Shown here: in pieces, positions 24,169-31,776 of the stretch
Position numbering within the stretch: the stretch's first letter is position 1
Layout of the letters: every line of letters starts with the position of its first letter
Source of the DNA: JBGSKY01 sp041740995
GTDB lineage: Bacteria > Planctomycetota > Planctomycetia > Pirellulales > Pirellulaceae
Direction: 5' to 3'
Assembly: GCA_041740995.1 (NCBI GenBank)
Contig: JBGSKY010000197.1
Span: forward strand, 1-31,776
Length of the DNA stretch: 31,776 nt
Position numbers and translations under genes: made by a program
The notes under the pieces: model-generated
What the model saw: only the letters and a program-made list of their open reading frames with translations
Database searches by the model: none
What the model was told of the DNA's origin: nothing

Positions 24169-24771
24169 TCAGTAGACGTCACGAACGTAGCGTTTGTCGC
24201 TTGAGAGATTTTGCAAGAATTTTTTCGACGCTGACGGGTCGAGTTTTCCGTTCTGACTGATTATGTCCACGATTGTTTTTTCAACATCAGCGGCCATTCG
24301 ACTAGCGTCACCAAAGACGTAGATTTGTGCTCCTTCATTTATCCATTGCCAAATTTCATCAGCCGCTTCTCGCATTCGATCCTGTACGTAAACTTTCTTA
24401 TCGCCGTCGCGGCTAAATGCGGTATCCAGCCGTGTTAACAAACCGCTGCTCTGCCAGTGCTTCAATTCCTCCTCATAAAGGAAGGCAAGCGATTGACGTT
24501 GGTCTCCGAAAAACAGCCAGTTTTTACCCGAAGCTTGAGTTTTCTCGCGCTCTTGCAAAAATGCCATGAACGGCGCAATTCCTATTCCAGGACCAATCAT
24601 GATCATAGGTTTTGTCAAATCAGACGGAACAGTAAATCCGCCGTGGTTCAGCTGGACAAAAACATAGACATCTTCGCCAACACTCAGACCGTCCGCCAAC
24701 ATGCTGCTAGCGACACCCTTTCTCAGACGACCTTCACGTTCGTAAGTTACTTTACCCACCGTAAGATGCAC
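24169..24771 (-). CDS. Truncated CysJ-like NADPH-binding reductase domain (C-terminal third only)
   Basis: 200 residues from a GTG at 24771. The sequence aligns with the C-terminal part of sulfite reductase flavoprotein CysJ (about 600 residues): 'VHLTVGKVTYEREG', the NADP-binding 'IMIGPGIGIAPFMAFLQE', 'KNWLFFGDQRQS', 'KVYVQDRMREA', 'YVFGDASRMAADVEKTI' and the terminal RYVRDVY (E. coli ends RYQRDVY). The flavodoxin domain, the connecting domain and the FAD-binding RxYS region are missing. The frame is closed by a stop four codons upstream, and a strong terminator at 24801-24834 separates it from the next gene. No frameshifted upstream half is present. It is either a decayed remnant or a free-standing NADPH module; the intact 200-codon frame slightly favours recent truncation or use. 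No good ribosome binding site is visible. Confidence 0.7.
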   Translation of the reverse strand: MHLTVGKVTYEREGRLRKGVASSMLADGLSVGEDVYVFVQLNHGGFTVPSDLTKPMIMIGPGIGIAPFMAFLQEREKTQASGKNWLFFGDQRQSLAFLYEEELKHWQSSGLLTRLDTAFSRDGDKKVYVQDRMREAADEIWQWINEGAQIYVFGDASRMAADVEKTIVDIISQNGKLDPSASKKFLQNLSSDKRYVRDVY

Positions 24772-24800
24772 TCTTAGTTGTTCTCAATCGGACTCGAATA

Positions 24801-24834
24801 AAAGAAACGCTGCTCTTTCGGGCAGCGTTTCTTT
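24801..24834. terminator. Strong rho-independent terminator
   Basis: A perfect 13-bp inverted repeat, AAAGAAACGCTGC (24801-24813) and GCAGCGTTTCTTT (24822-24834), with an 8-nt loop. On the minus strand it is followed by TATT, extending the TTTCTTT of the stem into a U-rich tail, so it ends transcripts of the DUF2752 gene (stop at 24895). The plus-strand side is also T-rich (TTTCTTTATTTAT). It leaves the reductase fragment downstream without an obvious transcript from this side. Confidence 0.85.
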
Positions 24835-24894
24835 ATTTATGGGCAAAGCAAATTGCATCAAACCTTTTGAGACAAACAACCAGTTGAGCAGCTA

Positions 24895-25341
24895 TCAATT
24901 TCCGCCGATCGTTTTGTAGAACAACATTCCAATCAGCCAATTGATGATCAGCATCGCTATCAACAGGTTACCGAACATCTTGCCACCGGCATTCGACATG
25001 AGTAACGAACCCTCGTGTCTTAACGCGAACGTTCGATAAGGAATCTGCGCAAGCGTGACAATAAAAAACAGCCATCCCAATCGATGGATTTGCAACGAGG
25101 CTTGCAAATTGAAATCCGCCAGATGAATGAAGCTTCGCGTGAGTCCACATCCGGGACAAGACACCCCGAAGATATCTTGGCTAAAACAGGTTTGTGGCAC
25201 TTGGCAAAAAGGCATTCCGCTTAAATGTACGCAACCGGAAGGCCCAACCTCTAGAACAAACGAACCGATGATTGCCAAAGTTGAGATGACAAGCATCTCT
25301 ACATGTCGGCTTTTCAGAATCGGCGTCGTTTCTTGCCTCAT
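24895..25341 (-). CDS. DUF2752 family membrane protein
   Basis: 148 residues with about three membrane segments: 'MLVISTLAIIGSFVLEV' near 14-30, 'LGWLFFIVTLAQIPY' near 87-101 and 'MFGNLLIAMLIINWLIGMLF' near 121-141. The signature of DUF2752 is 'CPGCGLTRSFIHLADFN', present here at about residues 59-75, preceded by 'CFSQDIFGVS'. The family's biochemical role is not known to me; the conserved CPxCG could bind metal or form a disulfide. It overlaps the upstream small membrane protein by 4 nt (ATGA), so the two are probably co-translated, and a strong terminator follows at 24801-24834. Confidence 0.9.
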   Translation of the reverse strand: MRQETTPILKSRHVEMLVISTLAIIGSFVLEVGPSGCVHLSGMPFCQVPQTCFSQDIFGVSCPGCGLTRSFIHLADFNLQASLQIHRLGWLFFIVTLAQIPYRTFALRHEGSLLMSNAGGKMFGNLLIAMLIINWLIGMLFYKTIGGN

Positions 25342-25628
25342 AAAGGTTCCTCAAATAAAGGCTCCTGTTGCTCAGTTGCCACCATGATCGCAAACCTCAC
25401 GATCGACCAAAGTATTGCAAAGCATACCGATATCGCGATCATTTTGCCTCCGTTCGGTTTACCCTGAATCAACCTAAAAATTCCGACGATGCAACCAATC
25501 CCAGAGCAAAGTATGCACAGTATCCAGTCGACTGTGGTCAGTTTGGAATCATCCGGGTTGTTTAGCGGTTTGCCCAGTTCCGCTTGAGAGGCGTCGTACG
25601 GATTGCTTGGACCTGAAACTTGGCTCAT
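25338..25628 (-). CDS. Small two-span membrane protein
   Basis: 96 residues with a hydrophilic, Pro/Asn-rich N-terminus (NPYDASQAELGKPLNNPDD) and two hydrophobic segments: 'VDWILCILCSGIGCIVGIF' (about 33-51) and 'MIAISVCFAILWSIVRFAIM' (about 63-82). The short linker between them, 'RLIQGKPNGGKM', resembles the loops of small planctomycete membrane proteins that accompany DUF2752. The ATG at 25628 has a weak GAGAAAG upstream. It is first of a two-gene unit with the DUF2752 gene (ATGA overlap). No enzymatic motif is present. Confidence 0.8.
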   Translation of the reverse strand: MSQVSGPSNPYDASQAELGKPLNNPDDSKLTTVDWILCILCSGIGCIVGIFRLIQGKPNGGKMIAISVCFAILWSIVRFAIMVATEQQEPLFEEPL

Positions 25629-25755
25629 AACTTTCTCGTTCTAGTAAACTGATGTTGAAAAGTCGCTAAATTGCGAAAGAACAAAAAGAACATTTAAGTC
25701 CGAACCAATCTGGTCAAGATTTAAAACTTACTTCACTCCGATCATGAGTTTACGC

Positions 25756-25769
25756 GCAGCAATTGCTGC
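25756..25769. repeat. 14-bp perfect palindrome in a divergent promoter region
   Basis: GCAGCAATTGCTGC is self-complementary over all 14 bases and lies between the divergent starts of the small membrane protein (25628) and the PH-domain gene (25902). It is about 28 bp upstream of a TATAAT. It could be an operator for a dimeric regulator; a single site in one genome window cannot show that. Confidence 0.35.
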
Positions 25770-25796
25770 CGGCTACTACCCCATCAAAAGAGGTTC

Positions 25797-25802
25797 TATA
25801 AT
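25797..25802 (+). promoter_or_regulatory. Candidate -10 box for the PH-domain gene
   Basis: A perfect TATAAT, followed about 100 nt downstream by the gene start at 25902. The -35 region (near 25774) shows no TTGACA. A short inverted repeat CAAAG/CTTTG follows at 25803-25815. Confidence 0.35.
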
Positions 25803-25901
25803 CAAAGTGGCTTTGCCAAGCGGGTTGGATGCGCGCGATTAAGATGCAGCGTGTTCGGTTCAATAGGCCAAGCATTGCTGTGCACGGTACTTCGAATTTT
25901 A

Positions 25902-26561
25902 ATGAGCGTAAAACCAATGGTTAGTCTGAATTATCGCTGTCCGTTGTGCGATTCAATCTTCTCCGTATCGGCTCAACAAGTTGGAACGCAAATTGAATGT
26001 CCCAAGTGCTCAATCCCGATTCGAATTGATGCTCCCGTTGCCATCGCAGTGCGAAGCAATGGTGACCGACCTGATAGGACCAGCGACGAGCGAACCATCG
26101 TCAGCGTTCATCCTGTTATGTTGCGGGCACATCCATTCCGATTTTTGCTGCTTGTCGCATTGTTTATCGGCGGAATCGCATTCACGGTTATCGGAAGTCG
26201 ATACCTTGGGAAATTGGAAGCCACTCGCAACAGCAGCCAAATCTACGCGACTTTGATCGGTGCTGGCATTGCCGCAACTGGGCTGATAGGACTTATAGTC
26301 TGGTACATCGCTAACTTGGGAACGACTTTGACTATCACAACCAACCGTACCCGCCTAGTTCGTGGTTTGATCGCCCGCAGTAGCAGCGAAGTCCAGCATG
26401 ATGATGTGAGAAATATTCAAGTCAACCAAGGCATCATTCAGCGAATGATTAACGTCGGCGATTTGGCAATAAGCAGTTCCGGTCAAGATGATCTAGAAAT
26501 TGCCGTCAACGGCATCGCATCACCGGAACGTCTTGCGAGTGAGATTCGACGCCGGCAATAA
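25902..26561 (+). CDS. Zinc-ribbon and bacterial PH (DUF304-type) membrane protein
   Basis: 219 residues from the ATG at 25902. The frame is open to a GTG at 25851, and another ATG lies at 25917; the zinc ribbon beginning a few residues later favours 25902 or 25917. Order of parts: a zinc ribbon with 'NYRCPLCDS' and 'IECPKCSIP' (four Cys, about residues 11-34), two membrane spans ('FRFLLLVALFIGGIAFTVIG' about 77-96 and 'ATLIGAGIAATGLIGLIVWY' about 110-129), and then a PH-like beta domain ('TLTITTNRTRLVRGLI...HDDVRNIQVNQGIIQRM...GDLAISSSG'). The last matches the DUF304/bPH2 pattern. It is probably a small membrane sensor or scaffold facing the cytoplasm. It stands alone, with a candidate promoter at 25797. 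Confidence 0.85.
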   Translation: MSVKPMVSLNYRCPLCDSIFSVSAQQVGTQIECPKCSIPIRIDAPVAIAVRSNGDRPDRTSDERTIVSVHPVMLRAHPFRFLLLVALFIGGIAFTVIGSRYLGKLEATRNSSQIYATLIGAGIAATGLIGLIVWYIANLGTTLTITTNRTRLVRGLIARSSSEVQHDDVRNIQVNQGIIQRMINVGDLAISSSGQDDLEIAVNGIASPERLASEIRRRQ

Positions 26562-26594
26562 TATGTTGGAACTCCCTACAGCTTGCTGATACAT

Positions 26595-28367
26595 TCATTC
26601 TATAAATGATGGAATCACGACTGATTGATCGTCGCTGTCGACGATGATTTGATTGTTCAAGTCCGCAGTTCCAATCGGCGGCATTTGACCAGACGATTCG
26701 TCGGCATGTCTTCGTAAAAGATCGCGGAATCTTTGATCGATAGCCGGATTAAAAGTCGGGATTTGATAACCACGGATCGTGTGCCGACTAGAATTGCCGC
26801 CAAACTCATCAATCCCATTGTGTCCAACGCTGTAAAGCAAGTAGCCCTCGGTGAATCGGTGGTATACAAGCGGTCGACCAAGATGCTTGTCAAGTAATAG
26901 TTCTGGCAGATAGTTCGGAACTAAATCCGTCAGTGCTGATGGACAATCGCCGTTATGATCAGCTCGATAGGCAGCGATGGCAGCAGCGGTTGTTACGAGT
27001 TGTAGTTCGGTATTGCAACGGTCTTCGCCTACGACCATTTCTACTGCTGTGGGTGAGAACACTTCAGAGAAGATCTGCGTAGCGAAATCAGTACGAGAGG
27101 AGTTGCTGAATATTGCACTTAGAAGGCTCGGTCTATTTTTGTCACGCGATTCTAGGGCCGAGTGATATTTATCAATTGCCATTGCACGTTGTTCAAGATT
27201 TTCTGCATCGAACGTCTTCATCATTTCGTCATATTGCGAATTAAGCTTTTGAAGCACGCGGTTAGTATCAAGAGGCATGCGGCTCATGGTTTGCGAAGAT
27301 ATTCCAGCCTCTAGTGCAATCGCTTTAACGTCCATGCGTTTAGTTGTCGCGTTGATTAAAAAGTCGATTCCTAGGATGCGCTCAAACTGATCAATTGAGC
27401 CGATCATGGAATCACGTTGCGGCATGGTAAGCAAAAAATCGCGTATTTCGATGGCAAGTGACTTTGGGATCGGCTGTTCGCACAAAGATGCTATCGTGTC
27501 AAGCGCGTGCTCAATGCAAGCGATCTGAACAAGTTCTTCAACCAAGGACACTGATTCTATATTTTCAAAAAAAAGAAGGGCTGTTTTGCAATCTTGCCAC
27601 GCGCCATCGTAATCCTTTTCGCCAATCCTCAACAGAGTCCGTCCGGCCATGGCCCGAGAGACTTGTCGTTGAAAGGAGATATGTGACATCGACATCGTTA
27701 CCACTGAATCTGGTTTTCCATTGAGTAACTCCGGTGAAGGCAAGTAGTACCTCGGGCGGCTAGCGGCTTCGTAAATAAGGTCGTATTGCTCCGACTTGCT
27801 ATCAATAAACTCTGCAAGGAATGGAAGTTCAGCGCGCGTCCAGGGGCGACTTAAAATTGCGCTTTGCAGTTTCAAAATTTCTGGGTTAAACAACTGCGTT
27901 ACGTTCGGCGTGATAGGCACCTCATCCAGCGATTGCGACTGGTCAATTATTCCATTTGATTTTTGACTATCAAACACATCGACGTCGGCTTTACGTCTCG
28001 TTCGAAAATTACTCCAAGTTGCTTCACTGTTTAATTGCATTGTGGAAGGTCGATTTGGGGGAGTGAATCCCAGTTCGTCCGCGATCAATTTCTGATCAGC
28101 TGGCGAAAGATCGCATGGCCACACCGCTAGCAAGAACGGAATTGCGGCGTTGTCTTCTGGCGGAACAAAGCGGTCCATCGCGTTTAAAAAATAGGCTTCG
28201 TAATCAGGCAAGCCATCTTTTGCCAATGGCGTTGTAATGACAGTTGTCTGTGGAGACACGACAATTTTTCGCTTAATGTTGACGAGTTGGAGAAATGCGA
28301 AAAGACACAGCACACCAACTAAACTTAAGGCAACTGCAAACCCAAACAACAGAAATCGTCTCAACAT
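26595..28367 (-). CDS. Large membrane-anchored protein of unknown function with pseudopilin-like C-terminus
   Basis: 590 residues. The ATG at 28367 is chosen over an upstream one because AAGGA lies 6 nt before it and the basic MLRRF precedes the hydrophobic segment (about 5-27) directly. The rest is predicted helical and extracytoplasmic. Near the C-terminus, 'AAAIAAYRADHNGDCPSALTDLVPNYLPE' (about 455-485) and 'YLLYSVGHNGIDEFGG' resemble the tail of type II secretion pseudopilins (GspG-like), a pattern seen in many planctomycete proteins of unknown role. There are no catalytic motifs I recognise. It is transcribed alone and ends 33 nt from the PH-domain gene stop. Confidence 0.85.
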   Translation of the reverse strand: MLRRFLLFGFAVALSLVGVLCLFAFLQLVNIKRKIVVSPQTTVITTPLAKDGLPDYEAYFLNAMDRFVPPEDNAAIPFLLAVWPCDLSPADQKLIADELGFTPPNRPSTMQLNSEATWSNFRTRRKADVDVFDSQKSNGIIDQSQSLDEVPITPNVTQLFNPEILKLQSAILSRPWTRAELPFLAEFIDSKSEQYDLIYEAASRPRYYLPSPELLNGKPDSVVTMSMSHISFQRQVSRAMAGRTLLRIGEKDYDGAWQDCKTALLFFENIESVSLVEELVQIACIEHALDTIASLCEQPIPKSLAIEIRDFLLTMPQRDSMIGSIDQFERILGIDFLINATTKRMDVKAIALEAGISSQTMSRMPLDTNRVLQKLNSQYDEMMKTFDAENLEQRAMAIDKYHSALESRDKNRPSLLSAIFSNSSRTDFATQIFSEVFSPTAVEMVVGEDRCNTELQLVTTAAAIAAYRADHNGDCPSALTDLVPNYLPELLLDKHLGRPLVYHRFTEGYLLYSVGHNGIDEFGGNSSRHTIRGYQIPTFNPAIDQRFRDLLRRHADESSGQMPPIGTADLNNQIIVDSDDQSVVIPSFIE

Positions 28368-28868
28368 AGTTTTTCCTTCGACATCTCGCACGACAGTTGA
28401 TTTAGCCTACCCGCACTGCCCATCTGTTTCTCGGAAAGCAATCGATTTCTAAAATGAGTTGGGATTAACCCGTAGGACTATTCGCTCACAAAACATATTA
28501 AATCCGAGAGCCCGCCATCGCCAGTCCGCTAAAAGCAATTGACAGTTGCGGATTCGATTGGAATTGTAGTTTGTAAATATGCAGCAACATCTCAGATCAA
28601 TGTCTCAAAATGGCTGACTATTACTGCTCCAAACTAATCATTGCGAAGTTAAACAAGGGTGTGAAACTAAAGGATTCGCGTCTAGGCCAGTGACTTTGAT
28701 CGTGACGCCGATATTGGCACAGCAGTTGCGACCGCAGTCTGATTTGTTCGCATTGCGGTCGGTTCCTTCGACCATCTGTCGGATTTTCGGGCGAGTTTGT
28801 TTCGCTGGGAAATCGTCACGTTCGATGGCAACATGCAAGGTGATCGATACTACTGGCAGAAATTCAAA
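28368..28868. other. 500-bp intergenic region between divergent genes
   Basis: This separates the membrane-anchored protein (-) from the MscS-type channel (+). A TTGACA on the plus strand at 28539-28544 has no good -10 partner (best AATTGT/ATTGTA at 17-18 nt). ORFs in this stretch, including a minus-strand frame at 28638-29072 that runs into the channel gene and a short plus-strand frame at 28690-28872, lack recognisable similarity or start signals. No tRNA or repeats were found. The length is large for this compact window, so regulatory elements or a small RNA are possible. Confidence 0.4.
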
Positions 28869-30257
28869 ATGATTCGATACATCACCCCGTTCTGCATGGT
28901 TATGTTGCTTTTGACTGCAGCCAATGCGCAAGATAGAAATGTGTCCGCTGACGATATCGCTACAGATGCTTCGGGCGATCGGATTGGAGAAGTCAACGTT
29001 GCTGAAAAGGTGCAAGTTGACCCGGTCAACAGTGACGATCGGATTGAGAAACGTTTGCAGGAGATTATGCAAGCAACCGGCTGGTTTGAATCACCCAAAG
29101 TGTCGGTCGATCGCGGTGTAGCGTTTATAGAAGGAATTGCTGACACAAAAAGGCATCAAGCTTGGGCTGAGGCCACGGCGATGAATACAGCCGACGTTGT
29201 GGCGGTTGTCAATCGCGTTGAAGTTGCTGCTCAACCGTTTTGGAACTTTGCGCCAGCTCTGGAGTCGCTCTCGCAACTTGGGCGTGAAGCTGTCGGCGTT
29301 CTACCGCTCGTCTTAATCGCTTTGGTCATCGGTGTGCTCGCATATTATCTTGCTATTTCTGCTGCGCGGTTGACCCGCTGGGTGGCAACCAATCGAGTTG
29401 ATAGTCATCTTTTGCGGCAGGTTATGGGGAATGTCGTTGGCGTGGTGGTGTTCATCATCGGGGTTTACATCGCTTTGCGAGTGTCGGGACTTACAAGGCT
29501 TGCTGTCACCTTGTTAGGCGGAACTGGTTTAGTCGGACTCGCTCTGGGGTTTGCGTTTCGTGACATTGCGGAAAACTATCTTTCCAGTATTCTTCTTTCG
29601 CTGAATCGTCCTTTTCGCGTCGGTGATTTAATCGAAGTCGAGGGTGCAAAAGGTTACGTCCGCAAAGTAACAACTCGCGGAACTGTTTTGAATACGCTCG
29701 AAGGCAATCAAATCCAGATGCCAAACAGCACCGTCTACAAAGGAAAGATCACTAACTTTACCGCTACGCCGCTCAGCCGTCACGATTTTACCATTGGAAT
29801 TGGATTCGAGCATTCAATCGGTGAAGCCCAAGAAATGATTATGTCAGTGCTTACTGGTCATGCCTGCGTTGTATCTGATCCAGGACCTATGGTTATCGTG
29901 AAATCGCTAGATTCTGCGGTGGTCAATTTGCAAGTACTTTATTGGATTGACCAAACCAAGCATTCCGAATTAAAAGTTAGCAGTAGCGTCATACGCAAAG
30001 TCAAACAGCGGCTTGCTGAAACTGGTATTACTATGCCAAACGAAGCTCGTGAAGTAGTTTTTCCATTGGGCGTCCCGGTGCATTTAATACAAAACACTGG
30101 GTCAGATCCGTCGATGAAACCAGACGTTGTTAAAGCACCTTTGCTTGAGCCTTCAATTACATCGGGTGAAGGCAATTTAGAAACTGAGCAGACTGAAGTT
30201 ATGCGCGCGACGAGCAATGATGAAACTATCAAAGACGAAGTAAACTTGATTGCATGA
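28869..30257 (+). CDS. Mechanosensitive ion channel (MscS family) with N-terminal BON domain
   Basis: 462 residues from the ATG at 28869, which begins a signal peptide ending near TAANA (residues 1-21). The frame is open to a TTG at 28797, but that would bury the signal peptide. A BON-like domain follows (about 55-122: 'DRIEKRLQEIMQATGWF...VSVDRGVAFIEGIADTKRH'), which in other proteins binds phospholipid or envelope surfaces. Next come three membrane helices, the last being the pore helix with 'GTGLVGLALGFAFRDIAENYL', the hallmark of MscS. Then comes the beta domain ('RPFRVGDLIEVEGAKGYV', 'QMPNSTVYKGKITNFT') and the alpha/beta C-terminal domain. It opens under membrane tension to release solutes on osmotic downshift. 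It overlaps the DUF2254 gene by 4 nt. Confidence 0.93.
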   Translation: MIRYITPFCMVMLLLTAANAQDRNVSADDIATDASGDRIGEVNVAEKVQVDPVNSDDRIEKRLQEIMQATGWFESPKVSVDRGVAFIEGIADTKRHQAWAEATAMNTADVVAVVNRVEVAAQPFWNFAPALESLSQLGREAVGVLPLVLIALVIGVLAYYLAISAARLTRWVATNRVDSHLLRQVMGNVVGVVVFIIGVYIALRVSGLTRLAVTLLGGTGLVGLALGFAFRDIAENYLSSILLSLNRPFRVGDLIEVEGAKGYVRKVTTRGTVLNTLEGNQIQMPNSTVYKGKITNFTATPLSRHDFTIGIGFEHSIGEAQEMIMSVLTGHACVVSDPGPMVIVKSLDSAVVNLQVLYWIDQTKHSELKVSSSVIRKVKQRLAETGITMPNEAREVVFPLGVPVHLIQNTGSDPSMKPDVVKAPLLEPSITSGEGNLETEQTEVMRATSNDETIKDEVNLIA

Positions 30258-31504
30258 GGACCCATCTTCAACAACTTGTTTACCGCATCCAAGGAAGCTA
30301 TTGGTTCATTCCCTCGCTAATGGTTCTCGCTGCGATCGTCTTGTCGCAGGTTTCGATCTGGATAGATCATGAAATGGGCAATAGATGGCTCAAGAACTTC
30401 TGGTTTGCATCCATGAACCAGCCCGACGGTGCCCGAGCACTCCTGTCAACCGTCGCAGGCTCAATGATCACAGTTGCAGGCGTGACATTCTCGTTGACGA
30501 TTTTAGCCGTTTCGCACGCAACATCACACTTTGGTCCTCGCTTGCTAGACAACTTTATGCGCGATCGCGGAAACCAAGTCACATTGGGCATTTTCGTAGC
30601 GACATTCCTCTATTGTCTGTTGGTTTTGCGAGTAGTGAGAGGGGGTGGAAGTTCTGGAGATAGTGGATTCGATCTCAAGGTTTTCGTGCCGCAATTATCG
30701 CTTCTGATCGCTCAACTGCTGACCATCGCATGCATCGCGGAGTTGATTTATTTCATCCATCACGTGCCTGAAAGCATCCACATCTCAACCGTGCTGAAAA
30801 ACTTGGCTTCAGATATGGATAAGAAACTGGACGAGCTTTATCCCGAAATGGTTGGCGATCCCGTGGAGGAGGATATTTATGAAAACAAACAGGAATTCGA
30901 ATTTGTAAATCCCGTACATTCTGCAATCAGCGGTTATTTGCAAGGGATCGACGATAAAGATTTATTAGGGTTTGCAAATTCCCACGGGGCTGTAATTCGA
31001 TTGTTGCGTCGTCCAGGCGATTTCATTCGAGAAGACGAGAAAATCGCAGAGGTGACAGAAGTTGAAGATTGGTCTGATAAGCATATTGCCGCCATCCGTT
31101 ACGGTTTCACGATCGGGTTTTCGCGGACACCGACTCAGGATGCTTTGTTCATTTTAAACAAGTTCGTAGAAGTCGCGACGCGAGCTTTGTCGCCCGGAGT
31201 TAATGACCCTTTTACGGCCATGCAGTGCATCGATTGGCTTTCCGTGGGATTAGTTAAACTGTCACAACGAAAAATTCCGAAAGAGCATCGCGTTAATTCA
31301 AACGGCGTTGTTCGAATTGTCGTCTCAAAGGTTAGTCTGGCCGACTTTGTTGGCTCAATGCTTGGGCAATTAGTTCCTTATGCAAAACAAGATGAAAATG
31401 TCCGAAGTTACTTCGTTGATTCGATGAAACGAGTCTTAAAAATATCAAATTCAGATGAATTGAATCAATTGATCATCGAACAAATCAAGCGAATTGAAGC
31501 TTGA
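30254..31504 (+). CDS. DUF2254 family membrane protein
   Basis: 416 residues; its ATG is inside the MscS stop (ATGA), implying coupled translation. The N-terminal half has about four membrane segments ('WFIPSLMVLAAIVLSQVSIW', 'GSMITVAGVTFSLTILAVSH', 'VTLGIFVATFLYCLLVLRVV', 'LLIAQLLTIACIAELIYFI'). The DUF2254 hallmark 'FGPRLLDNFMRDRGNQVTLG' follows the second one. The C-terminal half is cytoplasmic, with 'ALSPGVNDPFTAMQCIDWL' typical of the family. Function is unestablished; pairing with an MscS channel suggests a role in the same membrane-stress response, by inference. Confidence 0.92.
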   Translation: MRTHLQQLVYRIQGSYWFIPSLMVLAAIVLSQVSIWIDHEMGNRWLKNFWFASMNQPDGARALLSTVAGSMITVAGVTFSLTILAVSHATSHFGPRLLDNFMRDRGNQVTLGIFVATFLYCLLVLRVVRGGGSSGDSGFDLKVFVPQLSLLIAQLLTIACIAELIYFIHHVPESIHISTVLKNLASDMDKKLDELYPEMVGDPVEEDIYENKQEFEFVNPVHSAISGYLQGIDDKDLLGFANSHGAVIRLLRRPGDFIREDEKIAEVTEVEDWSDKHIAAIRYGFTIGFSRTPTQDALFILNKFVEVATRALSPGVNDPFTAMQCIDWLSVGLVKLSQRKIPKEHRVNSNGVVRIVVSKVSLADFVGSMLGQLVPYAKQDENVRSYFVDSMKRVLKISNSDELNQLIIEQIKRIEA

Positions 31505-31616
31505 AGAAAATCGGACTGGGGCATATTTCATCCCAACTTTTAATTATCATTCGTAGAAGTGAAGCTAATTGATATTCGTTGCCGTGGTTCGTTAGTGTGA
31601 CAATCCGATCTGGATT

Positions 31617-31776
31617 TCAATGCGTTAGTTTTTCCAAGTCTTGTTTCCGCGCGACAGACTGAGATTGGGCGAATGCAACAATGCCGCCAGCTATCGCGCC
31701 TGTTAAATGGCCGTCCCAAGAAACCCCGTATCCGGCCGTCGGAAGAACACCGAACAACACGGTGCTGCCGTACAAG
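31617..31776 (-). CDS. Rhomboid-family intramembrane protease, C-terminal fragment (runs off window)
   Basis: The last 52 codons of a minus-strand gene whose 5' part lies beyond the window end. The translation contains 'GYGVSWDGHLTGAIAGGIVA'; the 'GHLTGAIAGG' segment matches the final helix of rhomboid proteins, where the His is the catalytic partner of the Ser in an earlier helix (not in the window). It ends in a short basic tail (ARKQDLEKLTH). It is convergent with the DUF2254 gene, 112 nt away; that gap shows no clear terminator. Confidence 0.75.
   Translation of the reverse strand, partial: LYGSTVLFGVLPTAGYGVSWDGHLTGAIAGGIVAFAQSQSVARKQDLEKLTH

Noticed and set aside
28638..29072. A 144-codon minus-strand frame in front of and across the MscS-channel start
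   Set aside because: Half of it lies antisense to the signal peptide and BON domain, it has no recognisable motif or ribosome binding site, and its composition looks like an antisense shadow.
31505..31560. GGGG...CCC followed by TTTTAATTAT after the DUF2254 gene as a terminator
   Set aside because: The stem has mismatches and only about 3-4 good pairs, so it does not support a terminator call.
1..31776. tRNA genes, CRISPR arrays, insertion sequences, prophage or integrase genes
   Set aside because: Scanned the intergenic regions by eye for T-loop signatures, regularly spaced repeats and transposase motifs; none found.

Overview
The window looks like a chromosomal segment of a Planctomycetota bacterium, most likely Pirellulales-like. 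This rests on gene content: a WD40 protein with an N-terminal planctomycete-type c-heme domain, a Pup/UBact-type tagging module outside Actinobacteria, a DUF4129 membrane protein with a long hydrophilic linker, a large secreted-type protein with the pseudopilin-like C-terminus common in planctomycetes, and very weak Shine-Dalgarno use with several GTG/TTG starts. I see no rRNA, tRNA, CRISPR array, insertion sequence or integrase. The assignment is inference from content, not from a phylogeny.

Layout. (1) 1-5387, + strand: F1Fo ATP synthase genes atpF-atpH-atpA-atpG-atpD. atpF carries a signal peptide and appears to start one base before the window. The epsilon gene atpC, normally next after atpD, is absent. 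(2) 5473-7596, - strand: leuC-leuD, isopropylmalate isomerase, convergent with atpD across a hairpin terminator. (3) 7871-9865, +: DUF4129-type membrane protein. (4) 9879-11724, -: a 68-residue Pup/UBact-like modifier overlapping a PafA/Dop-family ligase gene. (5) 11932-12795, +: lipoprotein, then a five-gene run (13010-21083) with gaps of 3-20 nt or a 4-nt overlap: two large P-loop GTPases with membrane segments (dynamin-like layout), an MnmE-derived GTPase lacking the tRNA-modification C-terminus, a TPR-AAA+ ATPase fusion and a TPR membrane protein. (6) 21027-24771, -: WD40/cytochrome protein and an N-terminally missing CysJ-like reductase domain. (7) 24895-25628, -: two small membrane proteins (one DUF2752) with a 4-nt overlap. 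(8) 25902-26561, +: zinc-ribbon/PH-domain membrane protein. (9) 26595-28367, -: large membrane-anchored protein of unknown function. (10) 28869-31504, +: BON-MscS channel translationally coupled to a DUF2254 membrane protein. (11) 31617 to the end, -: C-terminus of a rhomboid-family protein.

The two parts that best fit a little-described system are the modifier/ligase pair (4) and the adjacent GTPase/AAA+/TPR operon (5), which are transcribed divergently from one ~200-bp intergenic region. The first resembles Gram-negative pupylation (UBact). The second looks like a membrane-associated NTPase machine of unknown role. A functional link between them is inference from adjacency only; no 20S proteasome subunit or Mpa/ARC gene is present here.
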